DNA of 64,000 nucleotides from Elysia chlorotica (Eukaryota; Mollusca; Gastropoda; Plakobranchidae): assembly GCA_003991915.1 (NCBI GenBank), contig RQTK01001042.1:107889-171888 (forward strand). Reading direction: 5' to 3'. Made by a program: the position numbers and the translations under genes. Positions 24,401-45,560 of the stretch are shown here, in pieces. The notes under the pieces are model-generated. The model was given only the letters and a program-made list of their open reading frames with translations, did not search any database and was not told the origin of the DNA. Position 1 is the first letter of the stretch; each line of letters opens with the position of its first letter.

Positions 24401-26215
24401 TGCCCTGTCAAGTCAGACGTCAGTCTTGGGGCTCGTCCACAATATAGCCTATATAGTGCTGCTGTTAGATATTAAACCAAATCAACAACAACCTCAAAAT
24501 AAAGCATACTCACAACCATATTCTTTTAATAACTTAGGATGGCGAAGGTGAAGGTGTAGTGGATTACCAGTCTCCCCGTGGACGTGGCACCAGCAGAGGT
24601 CGGCCTTTCTTCCAGAACCGCCGCTACTTTGGACCTCCCCGTGGACGTGGCGGTGCTGCTGCTCCTGGAAGAAACTATTTTGAGGTGAGGATTTTACGGT
24701 CAAGTGCACACTGCGCTAGACCAATAGTGGGTCGTCATTTACATATGACAAGGTAGTGGATCTTAACACCTAGGGAAATACAGTTGCCGTCTGAAGTAGG
24801 TGATGCTAGGAATCCAAGGTCAGCAACTGACAGCTCTTCGATGTACACACAAGGCTAGAATCTGGCTTGACCAGATATTTGGATCAAAACATGCCTTGTG
24901 GTTTCGCGCACAGCTAAATATTTAAATACAGCGGAAACCTAAAACGAAGTGTGATAATTCAAATTTCTCATCAGTTAAATTTTGCAAGAGGATAGGTTAT
25001 TTTTTGCTCATAATTCAGTCTTTCTAGTTTGATCTCTTATTTCAAAGCTAAAACTACGAAAACGCCTTACAATATACTATCAAGAAGCATTCAGTGCTTA
25101 TAATTGTCCAAACCATGCTTTTAGAAGCAATTGGGTTGAGAGGAGGCTGTTATAGAATTCCAAAAATTATAAAGTACTATCAGAGACTAAATATACTACT
25201 TGGGCCTATACTTATAGAGGCATTCCAGAGAAATAATTGTTTAAAGTTTTGAATGTAGAGTCTGGAATAACGTAGGCACTTAATTAAGGGATTTGTCAAG
25301 AATTTTTTCACTAAAGTAGAATTTCACACACCAGCATAATGACTTTTAACCCAATTTTCTGTTATGTTCACTTGCAGGGCCAGGGAGAATATGCTCTCTA
25401 CCGTGACCAAGGCTACCAGCCCAGACGGCCGTACTACAGAAGGTTCTACGGCCCACCCCGGGGCTACTATGATGGCGGCTACTACGGAGGCTACCAGGGC
25501 GGTCCACCTAGAGGAGGACCCCGTAGGCGAGGCCGGGGACGTGGGGGCTTCCGTCGCGGCCGAGGTGCCTCTGACGTAAGTTACTCTATTCCTAACTACC
25601 CAGTTTGATAAAGCGGGTTCTCTATAGAGGGAAGGAGAGAATTCTCTCCTGGGTTTAACGTCTCCTACGTTCCCTTGGGGGATATTCTCTTTCTTCCACA
25701 CACAAATATTGTTCTACATCTGGATAGTTGTTTTTATGTCAGTTAACACATGTTCAAATTGAGAAATCCCTAACCATGTGAGCCATTCTCAAAATCTTCA
25801 TGGCATGTCACCTCTACACCTCCTATTTGATTGCAGGTTTTCAATAAAAATGGAATGTTTTTTAACTGTAGAGTATAATAATTATTATATTGCTTAGGTA
25901 ATAAATTTTTTATTTACTGTTTCTTTTTTAACAAATTGTTTTTATGACATGACAGCAATTTGTGTTTTCATATTCTGAAGTTAAATTGCTATCGATTTTG
26001 GGTTTGGGGCGCTAAATTCATGGTCTAATAATAATATAGTCAAACTTAGGATATTATATTGATCCCCTAACTGAAATGTCAGCTTGGTTGATTTCATCCA
26101 CAACTGTTTTTATTCTCTATTTGGTTTGCAGAGAGACGACAGTCAAAACCCAAGGGCAGAAGCTAGCAATGACACCCTGAAGTCTGAATCCTCATCCACC
26201 AACAAGGAGGATTGA
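21441..26215 (+). CDS. YBX1: Y-box binding protein (cold-shock domain), complete, 7 exons
   Basis: Exons: 21441-21525, 21699-21762, 23323-23446, 24058-24201, 24538-24684, 25378-25575 and 26132-26215. All introns are GT-AG, phases agree throughout, and the product is 281 aa. Residues 1-28 form an acidic, E/K/Q-rich N-terminus. The cold-shock domain follows (about residues 29-107), with [18 protein letters not shown] (RNP1) and DVFVHQTAI (RNP2). After it come the family-typical [11 protein letters not shown] and [11 protein letters not shown]. The C-terminus is rich in Arg, Gly and Tyr ([38 protein letters not shown]). Y-box proteins bind mRNA and Y-box/CCAAT DNA and control translation and mRNA packaging. 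Vertebrate YBX1 instead has alternating basic/acidic blocks, so this is an invertebrate-type RGG form. A weak poly-A signal ATTAAA is at 26821. The exact vertebrate orthologue (YBX1, 2 or 3) is not decided. Confidence 0.95.
22738..22850 (-). mobile_element. SINE 3' fragment in Y-box intron 2
   Basis: Reverse-oriented tail and core only ('ggctatacaggtcccaagacctgacgtctgatcattttatg'). Confidence 0.6.
24372..24492 (+). mobile_element. SINE 3' fragment in Y-box intron 4
   Basis: Core and tail: 'gactgagacaagagt', 'cagtcttggggctcgtccacaatatagcc', 'aaaccaaatcaac'. The head is absent. Confidence 0.8.
24708..25270. mobile_element. Second copy of the 18-kb retroposon-like repeat, in Y-box intron 5
   Basis: Shares with 17985-18365 the blocks 'gagactaaatatactacttgg', 'ctatacttat' and 'tgtttaaagttttgaat', as well as diverged upstream blocks. 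It fills most of the intron. It is a dispersed non-coding repeat. Confidence 0.65.
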
Positions 26216-26959
26216 CAAGCCAACTTCATGCCACTGGTTGACTGACCAACAAAACCAGTGGTGGCTAGCTTTTAACCCAGTGTTTGTATGTCCATGTGTG
26301 TGCTGAGACAACCCCGTGACCAGATTGAAACCACCAGGCAGGCAACCAACCCAATATCTCAGCCACTGGTTATCAACTAGGAAACTGGGCTGGCTCATTC
26401 ATTTTTTGTTTCTGCTATTTTGTAAACCTAGCAGCTCCAAGGGAAATTTCAAGCAGTTAAGAGTTAAATTAGTCTCAAAACAGCTGAGCGTTTTGTTGTA
26501 TTTCCCTTTTCTTTTTGGGTTTTTTTTTGTAACTTGCAAATGAAATTTTTTTAGTTAACATTGTTTTAGTGTGTGTGAATTACGAGTTTGAGGATCACCT
26601 GAAAAGGCACATTGCAAGATTTGATGACAGATTGACAAAAGACCTCAGAATGTGTGTAAAATTCTATGCAATTTTTATTTTTGTCTGGTATATTAAGACA
26701 TTCTGACAGTTTTCTTTTATGACCGTTCTTGTTCAATCTAACTAAATTCAGTTGGCACATTGTATGTGAGTAAGTTATTTCAAAGTTGCCATTTTGTATT
26801 TGAGAAAATTGTGTGTGCTTATTAAAAAAATCTTTTATAGGTCACCACTTTTGTTTGTTTTTTTTACCTGAAATTATCACAATCCTTTTCAAGTTAATTT
26901 TCATTTTAGGTAGATATGTTTGTGACACAATAGGGGTATAATCATCAAGTTACATTTTC

Positions 26960-27200
26960 AGTGGAGGCTCAGATGTCTGAAGGTCGAGCGTTTAGTTACA
27001 AGGTCCCTCATTCAAAATCACAATTGGTAAAAAAATTTGTCAGATTTCAACTCCTGCTGGTTGGCTGATGTTAGTTAATGTGAGTAAATGAGACAGGGAT
27101 CATGGTATCCCTGCAGTGTCTGTGTGGCAGCATGTGAAACGTTGCAATCTGACCAAATATAGATTGCATAGTGCTGACATTGGATGCTAAGCTGGTAATT
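26960..27200 (+). mobile_element. Diverged SINE copy
   Basis: 'gtaaatgagacagggatcatggtatccctgc', 'tgtggcagcatgtgaaa' and 'agtgctgacattggatgctaa' follow the SINE order. The head is poorly preserved. Confidence 0.65.
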
Positions 27201-28969
27201 CAAACTCGTAGCGTGGGATAATAACAAAATTTAGGGCTTGCTTTTCACGGCAATCATTAAGATTCAATGCGAGTCATATAGCCAACCAAACGATAAGCGT
27301 ATTAATAATACAGTGAAATTCACACAAAAGCAATTTTCATTTGAAAGTCAAAAAAATAGAACCAGTCGTCAGATACCTAACACTTAAGTAGTATGCATAA
27401 ATTTCAGTAAAAATAAAACCAGTTGGCAGGTACCTAACAGTTAAGTAAAGGTATGCAAGTAATTGTTTTATGCCAGAGGTTAAAAATTTAAAAAATGTCC
27501 ATTTGGCATCGCTGTAATTGTAAATAAAAAGGCATTTTTAAAGATCTTTTGAATAGAGATACTGCGATCACATTTTACCAAATAATCCTAATTATTCTTT
27601 ATTCTTGACACAGTTTTTTTTATTTTTTTTCCATCAAAAAGTGAACCTTTTTATGAAAAAGTTTTAATTTATGATAAAGTTACTTTGAAATATTCTTTGT
27701 AATACTGACTGTTGTGCTGTAAGTGTCTCGAGCAACTGTATATATATCATTATTATGTTATACTACAGTATAAGTGCTAAGCTTCTGTTGGGAGGTCCTA
27801 AACCCCACATCAGACAAAATTTTGGAGTTTGTTCCCTATTGGTACATGAAGTACACATGTATGTGTCCAATTGACTGTGAATGGGACAAGTCAGATAATA
27901 AAACTGGTAAACTCATCCTAAGAGTAAAATTGTCAGGATTTACGGTTATTCTTCGGGCTCTTCCAAGTTCCATGATTTAGTCTAGATGTTATTGTTAACA
28001 TTTTACTTAAAGAAACCAACTGTTAGTGTTACTTCATACATGTATACTGAATCACACTTAAGTTTTGTACCTGGTAGTGGTACATGTATCTATTAAATGT
28101 GGCTCTGTTAGTGCTACAAAACAATTTTTTTTCTAATTTAAAATACATTTAGTATAAGTAGTAGACAAGTACAACCCAAAGGAAATAAAAGCTAAAATTC
28201 AGGCAAGTTTGCAAATTTTACACATTTATTTTCAGCAATCAACTTTCAGTAAGAATATAACATTTTACAGTGCGGTAATCTCCAGATATAAAACTAAAAG
28301 GCTCGGTTGGGTGCTTTAAATAAGCGTGTTGTCTTAATGTTTTTAGAAGTAAATATCCGTTGCTGTAATTTAAAAGAAAGATTTAAGTAAACATTAATAA
28401 TATTACATCTATTTACATGTGTTATAGATTTGCCACAAATTCGAAAAATAACTTAATGTATACAATTTATATAGGTTACTATAAATTCATGTTCATCACA
28501 CTCAAATCCAAAAGCGTAAATACATGTATTAAAATGTACAATTACAGACATCAACGTTGGTTCAATAATAAAAGTTCCTAATTTCAATCAAGAGTAAAAA
28601 AGAGCTTAAGATTTTTAGATTGTACAAAGAGCACAGCCACAAATTCCGACTCCTGCAAATAAATGCAAATTTTCGTAACTTTTGTTCAAATACAAGAGAA
28701 AAGGGTAATCTAAACAAAGTAACGAAGATACACTTTGTTCGTGAAAAGAAAATTTTATCAGAATAAAAGACACTTTTAAAGTTTTATTTTCATATGAAGA
28801 GAAAAAAAAAACAGTACTTAAACATAAGGGTGTTAAGACTAGAGCTCATCCACATTAGAATTAGAAATTAAGGTTTGAACTAGCGGCAACAACAATAATC
28901 ATCACATACCTACATCTAAACACAAATTGTTCCCAACTAATCTCCAGGGTGGGGTGGGGGTGTACAGAG

Positions 28970-29233
28970 GCGAGCTGAATGAAGTGGTTGAGCTGAAGTG
29001 GTTGAGCGGAGGACTTCTAATTTGTGAGGTCCTCAACTCAGTTCTATGAATTGAAATTGTATTGCGTCGACGACGTCAGTGGAATAAGATCAGCAGAGAC
29101 AGAAACTCAGTCATTGCTGCACTTTCTCTGTGTGATTGCACGAATCGATGTGTGTGTAGATGTTAGTTTGAGTACACATTCATGATATACTATAAATAGC
29201 CTTGTTCTGGTTGTCCTTGGATGTTAGGATACC

Positions 29234-29235
<2 letters not shown>
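28970..29235 (+). mobile_element. Very diverged SINE-like copy
   Basis: Only a loose head match ('gaagtggttgagcggaggacttctaatttg', 'ctcagttctatgaatt') and a tail-like 'ttggatgttaggataccaac'. Low certainty. Confidence 0.35.
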
Positions 29236-29292
<57 letters not shown>

Positions 29293-29296
29293 TCTT
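29236..29296. repeat. (TC)n microsatellite
   Basis: About 60 bp of CT repeats. Confidence 0.95.
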
Positions 29297-30659
29297 TTTC
29301 GAGTGTCTCTTGTTCTACAAAACGTAGTACTGTGAGGATTTTCCTTAAGCTGATTTTGTTGTCCTGCAAATTTTATTGCTGGCCTAGATGGTTGGTACAA
29401 CTACAAGTGTCACATATGTATTACATGCTTCTGAGCTCCACATACATCAATTTTACTTACATTTACAGCATAATCAGTAATATCACTGTTATATATGTAT
29501 AGATAATAAAAGGGGATTTGAATTTGAAACCTTTGAATTGGAATCAAAAGCAAGAATAGGTATAAAAGTGTAGGGTACTTGTATACATCAAGAAATATTC
29601 AAGTGTTCCAGAATAAAATTCCATGATAAAAGGATAGGTTGGCTAAGTAAACCTGGACATAAAGGTAACAAATATTTTCAAAAAAGTCTGATCAGTCTAA
29701 AAAAAAAACAAACAAAAAAAAACCCCATTAAGTGTTAACTGTACATTTATTTTTATCACCATTTCAGGTTTTGAACCTTATTCATGTTTGCATGTTTCAT
29801 AATCTTGGCAGAATTCGGCAAAATTTGAGTTTCAAAATGGCAAAGATAGCAGTCAACAGTGCTAATACAAATTACAATATTACTCATTAGTTGCAGATTT
29901 ATATAGCTAGAGATTCAAATAACGATTAGAATATGGTTATACATATGGACATTATATTTATACTAGACATAATTCTTAATACATGTAATTTGATTGCTAT
30001 CTCCACCTAAGGGCAATAAATACTAGTAAAATTAGGGCAGGTTACTTTTGTGTAGTTTTATCTTTATACACGGACAGAAAAAAATCAATTTCTCCTTTTA
30101 GTTTTAGAATCACCAATCAATATTATGTAAGGGATAATTGTGCATTATTTAGTACATTATTGTAAATACTTGCAGTTTTCGATTTAAATTTCTTTGAGTT
30201 GCTAAGTAAGTGATAACAATCAAATTGCTAAATGAGTCGAGGGTCAGTTAATTAAGAGTAAAAAATGCATAGATCTTTATTCCAATTACATATAGTACTA
30301 CATGTAGTAGTATAGAAATGCTTAAAGTTTAGATGAAAATGTGTTCAGAGTCCCGGGGTCAGCTCGTTACTCCCCCGCACACAGGAAATGACTGGATACC
30401 CCTGTGATAGTAAGTATAGTTGTTGTTACTTAATCATTTACGTTAGTGTTGGTTTATGTTTTTCTTTGTGTGATAAAACCTTTTTCAACGGTTTAGTAGC
30501 AACTAGAATGATTGCACACTTTGTTCTTAAGTTATTTTTACTTCTCCTGTGATCAAGAACGGTTAAGTGCATGTATTAATAATCATTATTAACTAATAAA
30601 GTAATTTTTTTAAATCGCGCGGGGGAATAACGAGATGCTTCCCAGTGACCCGGAACAAG

Positions 30660-33600
30660 TCAAATATGCCAGAGGCAGGAGCAGCATTTGACTGGTTCAT
30701 AACAAACACCAGTCCTCTGTCTGCGATCCAGAACACTGTCTCTCTTTGTCTCATTGACAATCCAAAAGGGCAGCATGAACACAACAAAGACTGGAGAAAA
30801 GATAATACATCTAGTTTTAGAGAATGATCAACTAATTCATCTAAATTTTTGGGACAAACAAGGAATTAAAATAAAAACAGCAAATATTTTAAAATATTAC
30901 TTGTAGGACTATTACTAGTGTCCATCTAAGTTAAGAGTGTCTTTGTGTCCACTTTAATAAACCACTTTCTCTGTTATAAAATAAAGATTAAAAAATTTTG
31001 TATATTTCTAAAAACCCTTTCAGACATTTAAATCCATACCTGATTTAAGAAAGTATGTTTGAACTTAATTTCATCTGTCCCCAAAGACTCTTATGGTGTC
31101 TCAGAAAGTAAAATAAATAGGTAATGCTTTTCAGTTGGTTTAGCCAAATTTTAACTCACAATTTGAATTCAGTACATTAGTCAGCAGTCAAGTGATTAAG
31201 TTCTTTAATTGTAATAAGCAGTTTAAAATATGACAACCTAATGGTAAGCATGCTGATTTTTTTGGGACTTGCAATCAGAAAATTCTTGACCTTTATATAA
31301 ATAAATCTGAAAATTAATGGATTGAAATTTTTTTTTTTTTAAGTCAACTAATTTTGAAATATCAGAGATAGCAAAATATGACAACCTAATGGTAAGCATC
31401 GGCTAATAAACTTGATCAAATTCTTTTTTCTTGATATAAATTATATGTAGAGTGTAAGTCATGCTGATTTTTGGGGAGACTTGCAATCAGAAAATTCTTG
31501 ACCTTTATTTGGATAAGTCTGAAAATTAATGGATTGAAAATTTTTGTTAAGTTAGGCCCCTACGTAATTTTGAAATATCAGAGATAGCTAAATTTATGGT
31601 GCACAGAACAAAAATCATTAAATTTAGGCGTACCGGTACTTAGTTTAATAATTTATGTGAATTTAGGATTTTGTTGTACATCTCACCTGTTGCTACTGCG
31701 CTCAACACAGCAAGGCCAACGGATATATCATAGAGCTCAACTGTGGTGAATTGCTGGAAAAAAATGAATAGAGTCTGAACTTCATTTATCCATATCTTTC
31801 ACTTTTGCAGCTTTTAAGCTTACACTTAGGCTACAGTTCTCCACTGCAGAAGTCAGTTTAAAAAGGGTACCGTTAATGATGAAATGAAGGACATATAATG
31901 GATGTTTTGATATTATATTATAGTACACATCAAATGTATGAAGAATTTTTTTTCAATTGTTTGTTCGATACATGTGCACTCATAGTAAACAAAATGGCGC
32001 TTTTTGTGCTAAAAAAAAAGTTATAATCTTACACAATCTTTCCCCTTCAGTGTTGAGATGCACTGTGCCAGGCCTGTACAGAAATTGGCCAGCCCAAACA
32101 CGTCTTTACGTTAAAATTGGAGAGCTCCGTGCCGGATCATCGTCACAAATAAAAACGTAAATCCTGGAATGCATAGAATTAGAAATTAAATGTTAGATAT
32201 TAATAGTCTAACAGGAAATAAAATAATAAGAGTAGATTAAAATTAGACCAGTAAAAAGAGAACAAAATGCAATTGCAGGCTTCAACACAGCATATCATAA
32301 TTAATGTCAAATAGGCCTATAGACAAAGAGATCTCAAATATATTTTATACATCATATATGAATCTGAGTATTTCAATATTTCTTTGAATAGCTTTTTCCA
32401 TATATAGATATCAAAGGAAGTGTATATTGACTACAACTTTAAAACATGTAATGCTGTAATTGATACCATACAACAGCTGTATACTTTAGAGGCTTTTTAA
32501 AATTGACTAGGCGTATGTGATCATCTACACCCCCATTCTCTTCCTCCCATGCCCCTTGAGAGTCAAAGAATGGCCCACATCAATGAATCTAATGGGGTCA
32601 CTTTGGTTATATGCATTAGGCTCTTGGGTATGGTGCCTTACTTCAAATAGACAAAATCTTTACATTTCTAGCTATATAGTTAATAAAACTTAATCAACTT
32701 TTTTATAATAGCTGTTTATTGTGATTAAATACATACAAGTAAAAATAGAACGAAAACAATGGATGTCTCTATGCTCTTTACTCCACAACACGTTTCTCAC
32801 CAATGATGAAAAATGTCAACACAATGGATATGATTAAAAGGCTCAGTAAAGGCTCGGGACACCAACGTGTTGATCTGTTAAGCAGCAAGACATAGAACTG
32901 CGGGACCAACAAGCACACTGTAATCGCCATCGTCACAACAGTTCTGTGAAAAAAGGATTTTCATTTATTTTTGCTATTGCCAATTTATGGGTCACTTGAA
33001 TATAAATCATGAGGTATCAGAATATGAGATATATATGGAACAAGGACTTATCTCGCCTGCAAACAGACACACTTCAACTAAAAAATAAGTTGAATTTAGA
33101 TGAATTTCATTCAACAGCACAAGACAGACAAAAATGGAAACAACTAAAATACAAGAAGCTGCCGAGGCGTCTTGGAAGGAGAACCAGGATGCGGAAGGCG
33201 ATTAATGATGATGATGATGGAACACCCTTTGTCATTCGAAAATTTTAATTTCTATATCATGTGCTTAACTTATCTTTCAGTATACATTATCTCAAATATA
33301 TAATTATTATGTGCATTAGAATAATATATATAGATGATAAGTCTGACAAGTTCTACATTAAAAAGAAAAGGTATGTACATGTACTCTTGTCTTACTTACA
33401 TTTTTATCCTGTTGCTTGGAGGAAACCAACGAACCATATGGAATATGGCATGAGCCCAAAGATATTGCCACATGTCGGATCTAGCCTACTTGTGAGGACC
33501 TATTCAATTTTCTTTAGCTACTTCACCACTGTGGAGAAACTGTTTGAGCAAAGAAAAATTGGTTAATCATATTTAATGTCTTTTTTTTTTTCAAGAGGCA

Positions 33601-33741
33601 TCAATTAAATTCATATAAAAAAAAAACATGTATAAAAAATAATATATATGCATCCATATGTTGGGAGTATATTTCTATCCCATTCACTTCAGACCTTGTG
33701 CACGCTTTTGTTTCCACCTACCTCATAAACCAAACTCTCAT
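30660..33741 (-). CDS. Small multi-pass membrane protein, 133 aa, 5 exons, unknown family
   Basis: Minus-strand exons, built by hand: 33741-33722 (ATG, donor GTAGGT), 32943-32801 (donor GTGAGA), 32073-32033 (donor GTAAGA), 31753-31687 (donor GTGAGA) and 30790-30660 (stop TGA). Every junction keeps the frame (phases 2, 1, 0, 1), and each acceptor has AG after a T/C-rich stretch. The coding length is 402 nt. The product has hydrophobic spans at about residues 8-28 (TVVTMAITVCLLVPQFYVLL), 38-59 (PLLSLLIISIVLTFFIIG...) and 78-102 (ISVGLAVLSAVATVFVVF...), the last long enough for one or two passes. A basic tail ends in a Cys cluster (EPVKCCSCLWHI), a plausible palmitoylation site. I do not recognise the family. 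The 41-nt third exon is the least certain part. A non-coding 5' exon may lie further upstream. Confidence 0.68.
31228..31590. repeat. Two-copy direct repeat in intron 4 of the membrane protein gene
   Basis: 'catgctgattttt...cttgcaatcagaaaattcttgacctttat' and 'taatggattgaaa...ttttgaaatatcagagatag' occur twice, about 213 bp apart. Also repeated is 'atatgacaacctaatggtaagcat'. Confidence 0.8.
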
Positions 33742-35702
33742 GATCTTTGTTTCTGGTTTGTTCTCATTTTCACAAGGAAATGAAAGAAAAGTTTCTAATA
33801 TAATATTAATAACATATGGTTAGATATAATCAGTATTTTTACTTCTTTGAGGAGTATGGGTCAAAAGTGACCCCTGTTTGTAAAAATTATTTAAAAAATG
33901 ACAGATGGCCAATATGGTGTTTAGCCTTTTGCTGACAGTCAGACAGAATCATTTGGAGAAGAGTGACTGAGAAACACATAAGCTACCTTCGATCCAATGA
34001 ACTACTCTCATAGAAGTAAAAGCTGGGTGTGTCATTGGCTCAAAACCATCTAGGTACATGTGCAATCATGTAACATGGGTCTATGGAGGTATAGCAGAGC
34101 AACACATGGATTCAAGGAAACTTGCACCCAACGAACAATTGAAAATAAACAAGCTAGTTCGCTGAGTCTGAGGTGCACTGTAACAAGGCATTGGAATGTG
34201 CCACCAAACTACTATTATAATTGAGGAAAGAAGTATACATAAAGAAGTATCTAAATTGAATAAAAAAAATTTATAAACAGTCAGCGCCTTCCAGCTATTT
34301 ATAAAAATAGAAAAATATAGTTTAATTTATAGAGATATTAGATGATTTTAGTCATTCTTTAAATGACTAAAGAATGATCAGCCATTTCATTGACAGCCAG
34401 AAGTGAGATGCGTAGAACAAGGCAGAAGTGGGAAAGCTGAGATCTATTCACCATGATGATATGTAACCTCACACTCGTAAGTGTCTTTCACAGTTTAAGA
34501 ACTGAAAGCAAGCAAGGAACATGCCGTGTGCTGAAAAAGTTTTTCTGGTACATCAAGATCATATGAAAGCTGGGATCACTACACCTACAAGTTTCTTTAA
34601 CTCTTAAAGTCATGATCGCTATTGGTTAAAATGACACACACGATTAATGTTAATTGAAAATTATGGGTTTTAAGGTTAATTACCTGTATTTTGTGTGTTC
34701 AAGTTGAAAAACCACCTACAAGTGTTAAATCTGATGAATTTAACATTTTTTATTTGGTATGAAGCTATTAGCTGTGTTTGCCTTCCTTCACTTTGAAAGA
34801 TATAGACGTTGTTTCATGTTGTAAGATATAGATTTCTATAACAGCAAAGTAGAATATCAAAACAATACAAAAAGAACTAAAACACTGTCCGATTTTGTAC
34901 GGCTTAACTTATTTCTAGACCTAGATGTCTACATCCTAAAATATTAAATACGTACATTTTAAGAAATCGGATTTCTGTCTATTAGGGTCTTGTGATGTAT
35001 TCCATGAAATATAATACAGAAAATATAATTATGTGAAAACAAGCAAGAAGTTTAATCGCAGCAGAGAACTATCATGGCGTTGTTTACAAATAGTAACAGG
35101 GAAGACAACTTATTCGTAAAATATTTTTATGTTCCGGTTTCTAGAAAAAGAAAGTGATTCATTCTAAAAGCACCTCGAAAAAGTCGACTAGAATGAGCTA
35201 GGCCGCATCCGAGAATCGAGTATCACCAGAGAGGCATTATAGATTCTAGATCTACGTGTTAGTAAAAACAGCTACCCCCAATATTTACAGAATTAAATGA
35301 AAAAATTACCTTGGTCAGGGTTTTAGGCGTAGAGTGTAAATCTACTCACGGTCTTTAAGTGAAATTAGACCTCTAGATCTTGAGGGCTAGATCAAATTCT
35401 CGAGACAGATCTAGACCTTCCTTACTAGATCTAGATCTAGATCTAGAGTCTAATCTCATCTGGACAGACTAGATCTTGAATACATATCTGCAAGTATTGT
35501 TACATTTTTTAGTTTTACTTCCAAAGATGCTCCGATTCGAATTTCTGGAGAGGTGATAGATAGTTGATTTTTACTATAATTTCCAGAATTTACAAATTTT
35601 ATCTTTTTTTTTCTTTTTTAGTTTTCACCATTTGGATATCTATATCTAAATCTAAATAATATCCGAAACTTAATAATCTAGATCTAGATCTACACCTGAG
35701 CC
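33742..35702. other. Shared 5' region between divergent genes, with TAGATC cluster
   Basis: Lies between the start codons of the minus-strand membrane protein gene and the plus-strand WD40 gene. From 35370 to 35470 and again at 35676-35692 there are dense TAGATC/AGATCT motifs, up to a few bases before the WD40 start codon. No further exon is supported. Confidence 0.5.
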
Positions 35703-44549
<8,847 letters not shown>

Positions 44550-45287
44550 AGGTCACCTTGCTAACATTATGGTCTGTCTCAAATCAGTCGTATTCAGAAA
44601 AACTAAGAAACTGTTTTAAAATTTCCTCTTTTTGCCTTAAATGTAGCTGATTAAAAAATTAAAATTTTTCAAATTTGGCCCAGCCCATTTTCTCAGTAAA
44701 GATCAGATAGATGGAGAAAATTATTAAAAGCTTCTTATGGTGGGTCACTGTTGTTTTGGTCTATCTGTGACATAGACTCTTATGTTAGCAACATATGTCA
44801 CATTTTTTTAAATTAAAATGTACACTAGAGAATAAATAGAGTGGCTACAACATTTTAAAAATTAAATGTATACACTAAATAATAAATAGAGTGGCTACAA
44901 AACAGCTCTTGAGACACTGCAAAATATTTGAAAGTTCAAGCTAACTATCGTTCATGTGATATATAATTTGTAGATCAGAGTGATTATGGTGGAGATCACA
45001 GGATATGAAGCTTCGCAGAAGCACAAACACGATATAAAAGTCATACAAAAGATGTACACGTTCAAGACAAAACAATCTTTCCATTTCCATGACAACAAGC
45101 TTAAAACGTGTTCATGTTTCATATACCCTTACCCCTTAATTAAGCAACCAAGAGGTTCTTTGCTTTGTGTTGTTTTGTTTTATATTGTGTGCCGATACCT
45201 TGTAATTTTAGAAAGGATTATTCAGATGTTTAGTTTTTCTTTATACACAAACTCTCTATTCTTGAACAAGCTCTCTGATGGAAATGG

Positions 45288-45560
45288 GTGCAAACTAGTG
45301 CAAGTTGTAGAGCGACGGCGACGGCGTAGGTCTCCCAATCGAGAGGTCCCTGGTTCAAAACCCACAAACAGTCAAAATTGTGTTTGCCCATTTCATCTCC
45401 TACTGGTTGGGTCGGTGTCAGCATAATGTGACCGTCTGAGACAGTCTTGATGTTATGCCCACATTGTCTCTATGTGGCATCACATAAAGTTGTCAGACAT
45501 CAGTCTCAGGGCCCCGTCCACAATATAGCCTACATAGTGCTGACGTTAAACAAACTTAAT
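45288..45560 (+). mobile_element. Full-length SINE
   Basis: Head 'gtgcaagttgtagagcg...ggtccctggttcaaaaccc', body 'ctactggttgggtcggtgtcag', core 'cataaagttgtcagacatcagtctcagg', tail 'gtgctgacgttaaacaaactt'. It differs from the 16.9-kb copy in the head region, so it is another subfamily. Confidence 0.85.

Larger units (their letters stand above)
26216..30659. other. Convergent 3' ends and spacer between the Y-box and 133-aa membrane protein genes
   Basis: The left part is the Y-box 3' UTR. The right part is the 3' side of the minus-strand gene; minus-strand AATAAA is at 30276-30281. The rest is AT-rich, with diverged SINE copies at 26960-27200 and 28970-29235 and a (TC)n run at 29236-29296. 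No supported coding exon, except a doubtful tiny minus-strand exon near 28633-28670. Confidence 0.6.

Noticed and set aside
33009..33566. Two plus-strand frames (79 and 101 codons) with a piece recalling a reverse-transcriptase C-terminus ('AQDRQKWKQL')
   Set aside because: Too short and isolated to assign to a LINE or other element, and they lie in the first intron of the minus-strand membrane protein gene.
34750..34822. Short plus-strand start with a signal-peptide-like sequence followed by GTAAGA
   Set aside because: No downstream exon with a matching phase could be found before the WD40 gene; probably chance.
44980..45426. 148-codon plus-strand frame
   Set aside because: Its last third is the SINE head and body, and the rest is AT-rich with no recognisable domain. 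Probably chance.
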